DNA of 64,000 nucleotides from Escarpia spicata (Eukaryota; Annelida; Polychaeta; Sabellida; Siboglinidae): NCBI GenBank assembly GCA_963995525.1, contig OZ023211.1, positions 62,001 to 126,000 of the forward strand, read 5' to 3'. Shown piece by piece: positions 20,237 to 32,630 of this stretch (position 1 is its first letter; each line of letters starts with the position of its first letter). The notes under the pieces were generated by a model. It saw only the letters and a program-made list of their open reading frames with translations, ran no database searches and was not told where the DNA came from. The position numbers and the translations under genes were made by a program.

Positions 20237-20574
20237 TAAGGGTGTGTATTGGCCAGGCCACAGAAAATGTTCCCACTTCAAATTCACCACCTTTTTCTTG
20301 TTTCATGGTCATTTGTTTAACACATATTGCCTTGTAGTTATAATTTCTGGCTGTCTGTATGGCATATATGCTCTGAAACATAGACATGTTTTCTGTATTC
20401 TTCTACGACAGCTGGTTCCTAAGACACGAATGGTCAACTTGTCACTAGAAGGCTTTGTTTGTTTGGTTCAAATGATGAAATGAATAGGTGTCCAAAAAAA
20501 AATACAACCTGGTAAAAACTAGCACATATTGCATGATGTCCGGAACGCGGTTTTTAGATAAGCAGCATGATAAC

Positions 20575-21415
20575 ATATTAATCTAATTGCAGCTATATAA
20601 TACAAGTATTTTAATGGACTGAAAGTGAATGGACAGGAGATATATGAATTGAGATATGCCGATGACACAATGTTAATATCCGACACACAAGAATGATTAG
20701 ATAAACTGATAACTACTGTTAAAGAGCACAGCGAGATGAAAGGATTGAAACTAAACGTAAAGAAGACTAAGATTATGGATGTGAAGGGATGTCGAGAACC
20801 ATCAGAAGTCACAGTAGATGGCGAGGAAATAGAACGAGTGGAATTTTATATATATCTGGGGTCACTGATAAAAGCGGGTGAAGATGGGACGAACGAGATC
20901 AAGCGGAGGTTGGCAATGGCGAGTAAAAAGTTGACGGAGATGAAGGAGCTGTGGAAAGCAACGAACAAAGATATAAAACTACGAATTATCCGAGTCTGCA
21001 TATTTCCAACTGCTACGTATGGATGCGAAACCTGGACTCTTAATAAGAACATTACTATTTGCATCTGAAAACAAGTGTTATAGGAAGATATTACGAGTTT
21101 CGTGGACTGAATGTAGAACTAACGAATCCATCGCAGATGAGCTTGGGGTTATACCCGGGACTTTATTGAACTTTGTAACGAAACAGAAACTAAGTTATGT
21201 CGGCCATGTGAAACGGCATATGCCTCTAGAGAGACTAATAATGGAAGGAAAAGTGGAAGGCAGCAGAAGTAGAGGAAGACCTAGGTCACAATGGGAGAAG
21301 GACATAGAGGAATGGATGGGAGCAGACGTCTGGCGAGTGGGGAGACTGGCAAACTAAAGAGCTGTCTATAGACAATCCATCAAGGCTGCAACGTCCGGAA
21401 ATGGATAAACAAACC
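20575..21415 (+). mobile_element. LINE fragment: RT palm and C-terminal domain
   Basis: 5'-truncated non-LTR retrotransposon. LRYADDTMLISDTQE near 20650-20695 is the catalytic YADD box. It is followed by LKLNVKKTKIMDV, YLGSLIKAGEDGTNEIKRRL and ATYGCETWTLNK, then (after a frameshift near 21060) KLSYVGHVKRHMP and GRPRSQWEKDIEEW, the tail common to this LINE type. A stop (TAG) falls just after the YADD box. Clade uncertain; the tail resembles RTE-like or related lineages. Confidence 0.8.
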
Positions 21416-22620
21416 CAAGAAGAATACACTATTTACAAATTTCACATAATCTCATTTATCATGCAAAAAACATAATTGGCTATCGCTAAGTGGCATATAT
21501 ATATATATATATCGATCCTCAAACTGTTTTAAAAGTTAAAAAAAGTCCCTGTTTTAATGCAAATTTCGTGACGTGAATATATTTTACTACTTCTGTTGGG
21601 TGATGTATCCGAAATGTCTCACATGTAATGTGAATTGATATTGATTCCATGTGTAACTGTTTAGTTGTACTATACATGCAAACATGTCATGATGTCCGTC
21701 ATGTGCACAGTTAGCCGTGATGTCCGTCATGAAAGCTACTGTTTCCAGCAGATCACTTCAGCTCAATGGTGCGTAGATATATAAAGTGCGACATAAACTA
21801 CACGTATGGTAAATATTATATTATTCCTAATATGTTGTAAATGCATATAGTTAACAAATATTATACAACAGTTGCGTAGTGTCTACGTTTTCTGTCCATA
21901 AAGATGCACATGTGCATCACAATTATAGGCATTCTTAGCAGTAACCAGCAACACAAGCAGGTGAATATATGACAAGGTTTGAAACACAGCGCCAAATATA
22001 TGGTCCATACAGAATATGCAGTTTCTTCATCCAGAAAACACATAATATGTGATGCAAAAATGTGTGTAGTCGGTTTCAGCGAAAAATTATTGAATGGTAG
22101 CTAGATAATAAAAATTACTGATAGCTGATTGCGTTGTGAATAATACCCGTGATGTCCGTCACGTTTATATGGCCGGTTTTGCTATTGGCATCAGTATATC
22201 CAGATCGAGGCATGCCCGTATACTTCTGGATGCCCTTGATACTTAAATGTAATCACCAACGAGGTTGCGGTACACTGGGTGGCAAATTAAATTGTCAGCA
22301 GAATGTGCAAAACTCATTAATAATTAAATGTCATATTTTATGTTGAGGCACACTATATCTACTTCCAGCCAAAGTCACCGTTCGGTCAATTTACGCAATA
22401 AACATTTAAGGTTTCTTGCAAAAGAGCCTGGTGAAATAATCTTTCAGTAGATATAATTGTCTGACATACGAAATATATTTTGGCACATGATGTCCATCAC
22501 ATGCAGAACAATGAAAACCGGTTGCTCTTTAAAAAAAACTCCTGTTAGAACATATTGAATTTTTACTCACAACAAAAATGAATGGGAACATTTTCCGAGG
22601 TCAGCCCTCATATTACATAA
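21416..22620. other. no gene seen; dispersed GATGTCCGTCA motif
   Basis: Non-coding. The word TGATGTCCGTCA or close variants occurs at about 21688, 21717, 22149 and, changed, at 22489. A short (TA)n lies near 21495. Confidence 0.5.
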
Positions 22621-22990
22621 TGTTATATATTATATTATATATACATATACATATATATTATATATAATGTATTACATATATATATTATAATATATATATA
22701 TATATTGTATATGTTTATATATATATATATATATTATATATATAATATTGTATATATATATATATTATATTATATATATATAAATATAATATATATATAT
22801 ATATATTATAATATATATATATATATCATATAATACTATATATATTATAACATGTATATATATCTATATATATAATATTATAATAATATTATGATATATA
22901 TATATATATATTATAATATATATATATATATAAACATATGTATGTATATATATTATAATATATATATTTATATATATATATATGTATCAC
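22621..22990. repeat. (TA)n-rich block
   Basis: About 370 bp of TATA/ATTATA variants with several self-complementary stretches. No coding potential. Confidence 0.95.
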
Positions 22991-23811
22991 TATATCAATA
23001 TTTTTAATTTTCAGATTGTTAGCGTTGAACGACAATGAAGCATGTGGTCTGTAGTTTTATTTTAATTTTATTTCCAAATAAAATAGTAACAACCATAACT
23101 ACTTGTAGCAAATAATTATACGTTCGTAATTATAATATTGTCATAATAAAATTATTATGACACATACATGATTATAACACATTCATAACTATAACATTCT
23201 TAATTATAGCACTAATAGTATGCTTAGTGTGATTAATTATATCACTCATCATACATACCAGATGCGTAGAATAAATGGTGAAAACTAGCCGAATTTTTTG
23301 CATTACCTTTTATTAAAATGTTACGTTATGACAGGTAACATCACTGACATAATCGTTTAGTCTATGCCGTTGTGTCATTTCTTGAAAATGTCATATAGAT
23401 TTTTTTTAATGTATCATTAATGATTTCGGCTCAAAGAATACTAACAATGTCCTACAATGCATTACTTGTGAAGGGTAATATCATGTTAATTGTATTACAT
23501 GTTTGAACAAACAAAATGCTCGAGATTACTGTGAGCCCTGGTATTGTATTAAATGTGTGTCCAGTATATTTCCATACAACCATATCGATATTAACAGTGT
23601 ATTTGTAGACGACATCTCTGAAAGTTGGATGCATATTAAAATGTATTTCTCAGAAAGAACTAGAAAGAAAGTTTTACATAATGTTAAATTAACAGTTAGA
23701 CCTACCTGGCTAGCGAGATAATCGATCGATGAACTTCTGCCCATTTTGTCGCACATAGTTGTCGCATCCATGCAGTCGTCCGTTGTTCCAGATCAATATA
23801 ACACTAGCTAA
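22991..23811. other. no gene seen
   Basis: AT-rich sequence with repeated TAATTATA-type words around 23110-23250. No credible gene; short overlapping frames on both strands at 23450-23770 lack recognisable motifs. Confidence 0.45.
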
Positions 23812-24170
23812 GTATCGCCACTAATCAAGAAGGCTGGACTAAATCCAGAAAATTAGTGCAGAACTGTCGAAGTGAATCTAATCTGGCATTTCTCTCTATA
23901 GTAATTAAGCGCGTTGTAGCAAAACAGCTAAACGCCCACATGCAAGAGAATAATTTGCACGGCCAGTTTCAATCGGCATATCGACAAGATCACCTAACTG
24001 GTACAGCTCTGCTTAAAGTACACAATGACATTTTATCTGCAGTAGACCGTGGCTGAGTTGTTGTGTTGGCTATGCTTGATTTGACCGCCGCTTTCGACGT
24101 CATTGTCCACGGCATTCTATTGAGCAGACTCACTCACACATTTCGAACTGAATTTAATGGACGTCTATGC
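23812..24170 (+). mobile_element. CR1-like LINE fragment (RT N-terminal region)
   Basis: Translated pieces read SPLIKKAGLNPEN, LAFLSIVIKRVVAKQLNAHM, HGQFQSAYRQDH and LDLTAAFDVIVHGILLSRL, which are consecutive RT blocks of the CR1 group. Stops at 24054 and elsewhere. Both ends are truncated. Confidence 0.8.
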
Positions 24171-24449
24171 TGTAGCCTAGAAGAAATTGGTGAATTGCCT
24201 CGAATAAATTTACTGATGCTAAATTATTAGAAGACGGGTGTCATGGTGTTTGGTACTAAATAGAAGTTGCCACTACTAAAGGACATTTGTTTCACTATTG
24301 GTGACTTGACTATGATTTCACCATCACTGTTAGCAACCTTGTTGTTTTCGATCCATCCCTCGATTTCATATGGTAAATAACTATCGGAACAATAAAAAGG
24401 GTGGTGGCATGGCTGTCTGATTAAAAGAGTCGCTTCTTTACAAACGTAG

Positions 24450-26118
24450 AGACGATTTATATAAATGTAATGCAGATACAGAGTGTGTGTTTATTGAAAT
24501 ACGCGACGCGATCTGCCGCCTGCGCTTCACACTGGTGGTGGCTGATGTTACATGTGGTTAGTGCTTTCATCAGTGAGTCTTTGTAATGTTTCCGCGGCGC
24601 TTCTGTTGCGTTTCCCTGTGGACAGTTCTCCATACCGAACCATCTTGGGCAAGCGGGTTTCCTCCATTCTGGAGACATGCGGTGGGCAGCATCGCAGCTG
24701 TATCTGGAGGAGTGTAGCCACCATGCTGATGCTCTTTGCTGTCTCCAGCACCTCGACATTAGATCCATGTTTTGCTCCCTGCACTTTTCCTGGATTTTTC
24801 TCAGGACGAACACCATGTCAATTGTGCCCCTGTTGGCCCTGAAAGCACACTGATTCTCCGGTAGGTGTTTTTCTGTGATGACAGGTATCAGTCTGTTCAG
24901 AATGACTCTTGCCAGAATGTTGCCAGCGAATGAGAGCAGCGTTATCTCACTATAGTTGGAGCAATCTGATTCATCGCCCTTATTCTTGTATATGGTGACA
25001 ATCGCAGCATTTTAAAGATCTTGAGGAACTTTGCTCTGCTCCCAGCAGCAAACAAACAAAGTTCGTGGAGTTTGGCGTGCACGGTTGCCCTCCATGTTTC
25101 CAGATGCCAGGTGGGATGCCATCTACTCCAGCAGCTTTGCCACTCATCAGTTTCTCTATGGCCTTCATGGTTTCCTGCAGAGTTGGTGTCTAGTCCAGTT
25201 CAGTTTTAACTGGTTGTTGCTGGATGTGGTCGATTGCCGAAGCTTTAACTACACGACTGGTGTTAAAGAGATTGCTGAAATGTTCAGACCAACGGTCCAA
25301 GACGTCTTCTTTGTCTGTTAGGAGCTCCTTCCCATCAGCACCCTGTAGGGGATTCTGAGTCTGGTATGAGGGACCACATACAGCTTTCAGAGCTTCATAG
25401 AAACCTATGTAATCCCTAGTATCAGCGTAAAGCTGGGTTCTCTCAACTAGGGATGTCCACCATTCGTTCTGAATGTCTCGTAGTTTACGCTGAAGGATGC
25501 TCCATGCTTGACGGAAGGCCGCCTTTCGCTACTGACAGGATGGTTGAGCCAGGTTGGCTTGGTGCGCTGGTCGTTTCTTCGCTAATAGATCTTGAATTTT
25601 ACTGTTGTTTCCTTGAACCAATCGAAGTTTTTTTCTTTGTGGAGAACCCAAGTGTTTCTGCAGATGTATCCAAGACAGCAGTCTTGATGTGTTTCCATAG
25701 CATTTCTGGGAATGGGTATTCTTTACATCTTAAATTGGTTTGTAACTTCTCTTGGAAGTTTGTCTTTTTCTGCATTTTGTAGGTTGCATACATTGAGTTT
25801 CTTCCTTGGGGCTCCATCAATTGTAGGTTTTGGTTTGAAGTGGAAGTTAACTTTGGTGATAACGAGTCTGTGATCTGTGTGACATTTTTCGCTGGGCATC
25901 ACTCTGTTGTGCTTGACGTCCTCCAAGTCCCGCTGACGCACTAGAACATAATCTAACGTGTGCCAATGTTTAGACCTGGGACGCATCCAGATTGTCTTCA
26001 GACGGTTCTTCTGCTGGAAGATGATGTTTGTAATTATGAGTTGTAGTTTTGCGCGGAGGTCAAGTAGCATTCGTCCATTTTCATTGCAGTTGCCGCCCCG
26101 TGCTTTCCTGGCACTCCT
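24450..26118 (-). mobile_element. LINE fragment, endonuclease C-terminus to RT
   Basis: Minus-strand non-LTR retrotransposon. The 5' side (26118-25720) shows KTIWMRPRSKHWHTLDYVLV and CHTDHRLV, the end of an APE-type endonuclease. The middle (25168-24980) shows KLMSGKAAGVDGIPPGIWKH, RT block 1. The 3' side (24816-24457) has MVFVLRKIQEKCREQNMDL, another RT block. Frameshifts and internal losses separate the blocks. Its lineage (RTE- or Jockey-related) cannot be fixed by eye. Confidence 0.78.
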
Positions 26119-26166
26119 TTATTTTGTAAGATGACTGTAAAGTGCAATTGATTTAAACAGTATTGC

Positions 26167-26325
26167 TGCTCTTCTTCTTCTTCTTCTTCTCCTGCTCCTG
26201 CTCCTGCTCTTGCTCCTGCTCCTCCTCCTCCTGCTCCTGCTCCTGCTCCTGCTGCTCCTCCTCCTCCTCCTCTTCCTTCTCCTTCTCCTTCTCCTTCTTC
26301 TCCTTCTTCTTCTTCTTCTTCCTAT
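26167..26325. repeat. CTT/CTG/CTC triplet-hexamer microsatellite
   Basis: CTTCTT, CTCCTG and CTCCTC units. Frames across it are poly-Leu or Lys/Glu artefacts. Confidence 0.95.
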
Positions 26326-26492
26326 GAAGCTCCACTATGGGATCTCCAGAGGAAGAGTGTTTAACATGTACCATCGAATGTATTGTATCACAGTTTTTTT
26401 TATAATAAACCATCATCATCACCATCAGTACAGTCGTCATTTGTTTGGTAGCCATATTGGATTAATGGATCGTTGATCGCCATAATTCAACA

Positions 26493-26510
26493 TACATATA
26501 TATATATATA

Positions 26511-26570
<60 letters not shown>

Positions 26571-26574
26571 GTAA
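26493..26574. repeat. (TA)n microsatellite
   Basis: Nearly pure TA dinucleotides with two interruptions. Confidence 0.95.
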
Positions 26575-26975
26575 TATCACGATACATGCATGAAACATGG
26601 TACAGTAATATATTTCCCCGTACCAATACATTTTTGATGTGTGTCCACCGCGAAACCATGAGCGATGTGTTTTTTAATATTCGACCCAGCGTTAATTATA
26701 AGAGAGAATCTGCTTGTTCTTTTGGCTTTTCCACGTATTACATAGTAGAGTAGCTCAACGTTGTTTAAGATCACAGTTAATGCGTAATATTGGCAACATA
26801 CAAGTTATAATAAAATTACGTAGTACCAATTAATCAGCCAGAACAGACAAAAATCAGTACCTTTCTTCAACATATGCACATCGAAGAGAGGTACAAGTCA
26901 GTTGTCTCATATGCCGCGCCGCATTAACGCGCGAAGACCATTCGTACACAAATATTCACCACTGCCTATAACCAG

Positions 26976-27006
<31 letters not shown>

Positions 27007-27032
27007 CGTGTGTGTGAGTGAGTGAGTGCGTG

Positions 27033-27064
<32 letters not shown>

Positions 27065-27668
27065 TCCGTGCGTGCGTCCGTGCGTGCGAGTATAATAAAT
27101 CGGTAGTCATCTTGAATATAATAACGTAACTAGAAATTTAAATTGGCAAGAATATAAACTGTACGCGAGGCTGTAAAACGTGGTACAACGGCTTAGACTA
27201 GATGCCTCATAAATTGAAGTCATGGATCAGTGATCAGGAGGATATAAATGACATTTACTGGTTCTCACATTGAAAAATACTAGATTTCATCATCCGTAGG
27301 AGCTACGAGCAGAGCACCACTGACTGAGACTATACGCCTTGAATTTATTTATTTAGGCAAATTTATTTGAAAATATTCATGATTATCATAAATTTGCGCG
27401 TTATGACTCGCACTGTCATTAGTGGCAAAAACAAATCTGGCGGATAATGTGTTATTACAATTGTTACTGTAGGAATATATAGTAAATAAAACCTGAGATT
27501 ATTTGATAACCGTAGATCAAACAACAGAATACCAATACTACATTCTGTTGAAAAAAGCACATCTTTGACACAAATCAAAACAATGCATTGACTCAGGTAT
27601 ACATCTCGTTGCTCGTACCGCTGTAGGCTTCCTCTGACGTGTTGTAATTCGTGTTTGTCTTCTTGTAG
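26575..27668. other. no gene seen apart from a GT/GCGT microsatellite
   Basis: A (GT)n(GCGT)n repeat occupies 26976-27090. The stretch 27100-27668 would be upstream sequence or intron of the cysteine-rich peptide gene; GATATAAATG near 27239-27248 could be a TATA box. I could not identify the first coding exon. Confidence 0.4.
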
Positions 27669-27884
27669 CGTCTCCTTCTGTCCGCCTGTATGGTCGTCGC
27701 GCTGGTGACCGAGGCTGCGGCCAATGTCGGCGATTACAGATACTGTATAGAGTGTTGTAAGAAAGGCTACATTCGCTGCATGACGGTGTGTCAAAACCCG
27801 CCCACCGAGAAGCAAATAGCTTGCACCAAGAGGCTCTTCGATTGCACCGTAAGCTGCGGCACGAAACACCCCGGCAAGCATTGA
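27669..27884 (+). CDS. last exon of a secreted cysteine-rich peptide gene
   Basis: A splice acceptor (TTTGTCTTCTTGTAG, ending 27668) opens a phase-0 exon. It encodes a hydrophobic stretch (RLLLSACMVVALVTEAAA) that looks like the core of a signal peptide whose Met lies in an earlier exon. The mature part has eight Cys in about 40 residues: spacing C-x2-C-C-x6-C-x3-C-x10-C-x6-C-x3-C, ending with a Lys/His-rich tail. The exon stops at 27884 and AATAAA follows 10 bp later. Regular C-x3-C and C-x6-C spacing suggests paired helices cross-linked by disulfides, a layout known in some small secreted defence or venom-type peptides of invertebrates; the actual function is unknown. The gene at 42995 shares the C-x3-C-x6-C-x3-C core and the phase-0 intron. 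No lesion is seen. Confidence 0.65.
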   Translation, partial: RLLLSACMVVALVTEAAANVGDYRYCIECCKKGYIRCMTVCQNPPTEKQIACTKRLFDCTVSCGTKHPGKH

Positions 27885-27894
27885 CGTTTTTGTG

Positions 27895-27900
27895 AATAAA
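27895..27900 (+). terminator. AATAAA poly(A) signal of the cysteine-rich peptide gene
   Basis: AATAAA 10 bp after the stop codon, implying a very short 3' UTR. Confidence 0.65.
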
Positions 27901-28550
27901 TCACTTTTGTTTTACTAGAAAACGTCTCCTGTCCCTGCGTCGTTATATAACATAATTTATACGCATTATATTATATCCACACCATAGTTTACCATAGGTG
28001 TTTGAGAATTATGCGAATTGTCAATAGGGTATAAATAAAATCATTCTTTTTCGTCAATGACGTTATGTCCGATGTGTGGATAACGCAACTCCTGGCCGAC
28101 GGACGAGTGGCAGCAATCAGTTTGTTTTAGGAGAATAAAACATGTGATCATGTGATCAGGTTCAATAACACACTCTACATTCGGTCTTGTTATTCAGTTG
28201 TCCGCACCGTTGTCTGGCTATGATTAGGTTTAGGAGGGTATATAACGTGTTGTTGCTATCTGGGGTGTCGTATTTCTATTGTATATGTAAAAATGCAATT
28301 TGTCTTGTCGGCGTACTTAATTAATTTATGCACAGCTATGAAATTGTATTCTACATTAAACAATGTAATGTTTGAAGGTGATATAAGTGTAACTCTACGT
28401 ATGATATGTTGATTATGGATAAATAAAAACCACTACAGTGTTGTGCTATTATTCTTGTCGTAGTATTGTATTTTATTTACGTCGATTGTCCTAGTTGTGC
28501 CGTTGACATGTCACCACATGAGAGATTTGTTCGTATAAGTCGACGTGGAG
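27901..28550. other. no gene seen
   Basis: AT-rich intergenic sequence. Further AATAAA words occur near 28033 and 28421, but no coding exon precedes them. Confidence 0.5.
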
Positions 28551-28555
28551 ACGAC

Positions 28556-29227
28556 TGGACGGGAGCTGTCATTTTCATATGCAACGCCTCTATCGCTGAT
28601 TACACATCACTCGGGAGCTGTCATCTGCAGATGCAGCGCTTCTATCACTGTCTACAAAGCACACGGGAACCGTCATTTATAGATATGGTGCATCTATCAC
28701 AGCATACAGACCATACGGAAGCTGTCATCTGCAGATGCAGCGCCTCCATCACTGTCTACAGGGCACAAAGGAGCCGTCATCTGCAGATGCAGCGCCTCTA
28801 TCACTGCCTACAAATCACACGGAAGCCGTCATCTGCAGACGTGGCGCCTCTGTTACTGTCCGCAAATCACACGGAAACCGTCATCTGCAGATGCGACGCC
28901 TCGTCCACTGTCTACAGGGCACACGGAAGCCGTCATCTGCAGATGCAGAGCCTCTATCAATCTCTACATGGCACACGGGAGCTGTCATCTGCAGATGCAG
29001 TGCCTCTATCACTCTCTACAGGGCACACGGGAGCTGTCATCTGCAGATGCGGAGCTTGTATCACTGTCTACAGAGCATACGGGAGCCGTCATCTGCAGAT
29101 GCAGCGCCTCTATCACTCTCTACAGGGCACACCGGAGCTGACATCTGCAGATGCGGCACCTCTATCGCTGTCTACGGAGCACACGGGAGCCGTCATCTAC
29201 AGATGTGCTGCCTCTATCACTGTCTAT
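28556..29227. repeat. 52-bp minisatellite, about 13 copies, with CATCTGCAGATG palindrome
   Basis: Unit CACACGGGAGCTGTCATCTG + CAGATGCAGCGCCTCTATCA + CTGTCTACAGGG. About nine copies keep the perfect 12-bp palindrome CATCTGCAGATG, spaced 52 or 104 bp. Two plus frames stay open across it but change frame from unit to unit, so it is not coding. Confidence 0.9.
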
Positions 29228-29292
29228 TAATGATTCTGTGAACAGTTGGCGTCATCTCACGCTTTCGTCAAGTCGGTGAAGATTATATTGTT

Positions 29293-29731
<439 letters not shown>

Positions 29732-29945
29732 CGGTGTGTGTGACAGAGCGGTGTGTGACAGGGCGGTGCGTGACAGGTCGGTGTGTGTGACAGGGCGGTG
29801 CGTGAAAGGGCGGTGTGTGACAGGTCGGTGTGTGTGACAGGGCGGTGCGTGACAGGGCGGTGTGTGACAGGTCGGTGTGTGTGACAGGGCGGTGCGTGAA
29901 AGGGCGGTATGTGACAGGGCGGTGCGTGACAGGGCGGTGTGCGCC
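29732..29945. repeat. 16-20-bp GC-rich minisatellite
   Basis: Alternating units GTGTGTGACAGGGCGGTGC and GTGTGACAGGTCGGT. It directly follows the GT/GA tract. Confidence 0.85.
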
Positions 29946-29999
29946 ATAACGCCCTAGCTATTTCATGCCATCTCTTTATATCGATGCAACGCGACTCGT

Positions 30000-31560
30000 T
30001 TTAATAATAACAATAATAATAAAGTAACTTCTACTGCGCCTAACTCCTTGGAACGAGAGGCCCATCAAAACATAAGGACTGGTCAATATCTACATCGATA
30101 AGCAGTATTCAAGTTGTCAACAGATAGATGGATACGCCAGGGAGCTAGGGTGGATAAGTTGTCAACAGATAGATGGATACGCCAGGGAGCTAGGGTGGAT
30201 AAGTTGTCAACAGATAGATGGATACGCCAGGGAGCTATGGTGGATAAGTTGTCAACAGATAGATGGATACGCCAGGGAGCTAGGGTGGATAAGTTGTCAA
30301 CAGATGGATGGATACGCCAGGGAGCTATGGTGGATAAGTTGTCAACATATAGATGGATACGCCAGGGAGCTATGGTGGATAAGTTGTCAACAGATAGATG
30401 GATACGCCAGGGAGCTATGGTGGATAAGTTGTCAACAGATAGATGGATAGGCCAGGGAGCTATGGTGGATAAGCAACGTTATAAAGGTATGTTTTTTTAA
30501 TGACGGCGGAACTGTGTAATATTTTCAGCATATTCCAAAGAGTTGGCGCAGCAATAAAAAAGCTTTAGTTCTAATGTTAATGTAGAATTTAGGAACAAAC
30601 AATAAGTCCGAACTAGATGATCGAAGCTGGATAGGTTTCCTTACAGGAGTAAGCAGTGAATATATATAAGATGGTTGCTTACTGGACAGTGCCTGGTATG
30701 TAATGGTACAGACCTTAAATAGTATACGATATCGTACAGGAAGGCAATGCAAATACTTCAAAAGTGGTACAGAGCGAGAAAAAACACGGAGACCGAGTCG
30801 CAAGCCTAGCTAAGCAATTCTGTACATGTTTGTAACCTAGTGATATCCTTAAGGACAATACTGTGAAAAGGGGAATTACAATAGTCCAGTCTACTAGTAA
30901 CAAGCGCAATTGCAATACGTTTTGCAACAGAAAGAGACTAATACCGACGAATACGTCGTAAATCACGAATATGATAATAACAGCATCGACAAATTTGAGA
31001 AATATAATTATGATGTCTGAAATTGAAGTTGTCATCAAAGATAATTTCTAGCTATCGTGTTGAAACTGCAGATGTAACGTGCTCGCTAAGGAGAAGTGTG
31101 GGGGAGTTCACGCTGCCTTTGTGTTCCAATAATAAGACATTCTGTTTTATCAGCATTTAACTTTAATTTACTCACCCAATGGTAAATGTCATTAAGACAA
31201 TATCTACGCAGATAGAACGAGCAACTAATATCAGAAACATCTGTATATCATCTGCATAAAGGTGGTGATTCAAATTATGACTGTTAATAACTGATCTCAG
31301 TTGAGTTTATTAAAGAGTGAAACGTAATGGTCCGAAGACAGAACCCTCAGGAACACCACATGAAATAGCCAGTGGTTATGAAAGACAATCCCCAATCTGA
31401 ACTCTCTGGTATTTATCAGTTAAATATAAAGAAAACCAACTTAAAACTGTATCAGATACACCATACCGTAAAGACAACCGATTTGTGAGAATGGTGTGAT
31501 CAATCGTATCAAAGACAGCAGACATATCAGACATGGTGGATTTGCAATTTTAGGTTTGTT
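30000..31560 (-). mobile_element. LINE fragment with minisatellite in its 3' region
   Basis: Minus strand. The 5' side shows MSAVFDTIDHTILTN (near 31540-31490) and a YADD-like HADDIQMFL (near 31250). Towards the 3' side, LKYLHCLPVRYRILFKVCTI and PSYIYSLLTPVRKP give the RT C-terminal tail. The 3' end (30070-30000), with GGAGTTAGGCGCAGTAGAAG and an (ATT)n-type tail, matches that of the LINE at 62575-63125. Eight copies of a 45-bp unit lie between the tail and the 3' end. Many frame breaks. Confidence 0.75.
30110..30475. repeat. 45-bp minisatellite, 8 copies
   Basis: Unit AAGTTGTCAACAGATAGATG + GATACGCCAGGGAGCTAGGG + TGGAT, differing by only a few bases between copies. 45 is a multiple of 3, so a 128-codon frame appears; it has no other support. 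Confidence 0.95.
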
Positions 31561-32630
31561 TTTATGAATGTCTCGGGTCGAAGGTGGACAGCTTCGTTTT
31601 ATCAAGTACTTAATGACATTTTAGCATTTTAGTAATTTATATACTTTGCGTACCTGTATAATGAACTGCACCTGTATCACAACATTGCAGCTGTTTGACC
31701 AGGCGTGTCGCATTGCCATAGCATGAACACGTACAATAGAATGGGTCTACTGCGAATTGGACGTCCTATTGCTACTGGATGCTACTTTTCAATAGATGCT
31801 TGTGTGGCACCACTTGGACCACTAGAACGCTTGAACAATCGGCCGACTCGCAGGGGGTGTAGCGCAGGGAGGTCAAAGCAAATATCCATTCCTGTACTGA
31901 TTACTCCTCGTTCCCCGTCATCGGTTATTGTGAGACGTGAAACCTACACATCGAATTTGATTCGATTTGATAGTGTATGTGACATGCCATCTGTACGCCA
32001 AGTGTCTTTCTGCTTGTTGAATGCCAGGTCGGTGTGTGACGGGAAGCAAGCGGGGAAAGCGACCATGATATGTGACCTCATTGTGGACAATGATCTACAG
32101 GGGTGTAGACATACTCGCCATCACAGACGTGGTTGAGTGCTGATGACTCCGTCCCTACTGGTTGCATCACACCTGCTAGTTACCAACTACGACATGGCCC
32201 GACAACGTAGTCGACTACAAGTCTGGCTTCACAACGCGACAACTCGAGATGCCGAAATCAAAGACATTCTAATCGATGTGTCTACATCTCAGCAATGACA
32301 CTCAATCTGTTCGTCTTCTTGTCGTCTATCGCCCTCCACCAAATACCAAGAATGGCTTTACAACTGCGGAGTGTCTCCTAGAATTTGGTGATTTGTTGGA
32401 CACCCTGTCGATGTATAGGTCAAAAATGCTGGTCGCAGGTGATTTTATCTTCCACATGGACAATACATCAGACAATGACACTAAGCGCTTTCAAAACATC
32501 CTAAATGCGGCAGATCTTACACAGCACGTGGAAGTTCCGACGCATGTTGCGGGAAATACCATCGACCTGCTTATAACGCCTTCATCTTATAAGTTTCCGA
32601 ACAACATACGAACAGACATTCGGCAATTCA

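Noticed and set aside
20519..21064. Minus-strand frames opposite the LINE at 20575-21415
   Set aside because: Plus-strand RT motifs (YADD box, YLGS block) explain the region.
27363..27881. 172-codon minus-strand frame opposite the cysteine-rich exon
   Set aside because: Low-complexity mixed composition, no motif, and the plus strand has acceptor, leader, Cys pattern and poly(A) signal.
28466..29241. Two overlapping plus-strand frames of 254 and 168 codons
   Set aside because: The 52-bp unit is not a multiple of 3, so the 'protein' cycles through frames; no start context or splice signal.
30114..30500. 128-codon frame with KLSTDRWIRQGARVD repeats
   Set aside because: 45-bp minisatellite without flanking coding sequence.
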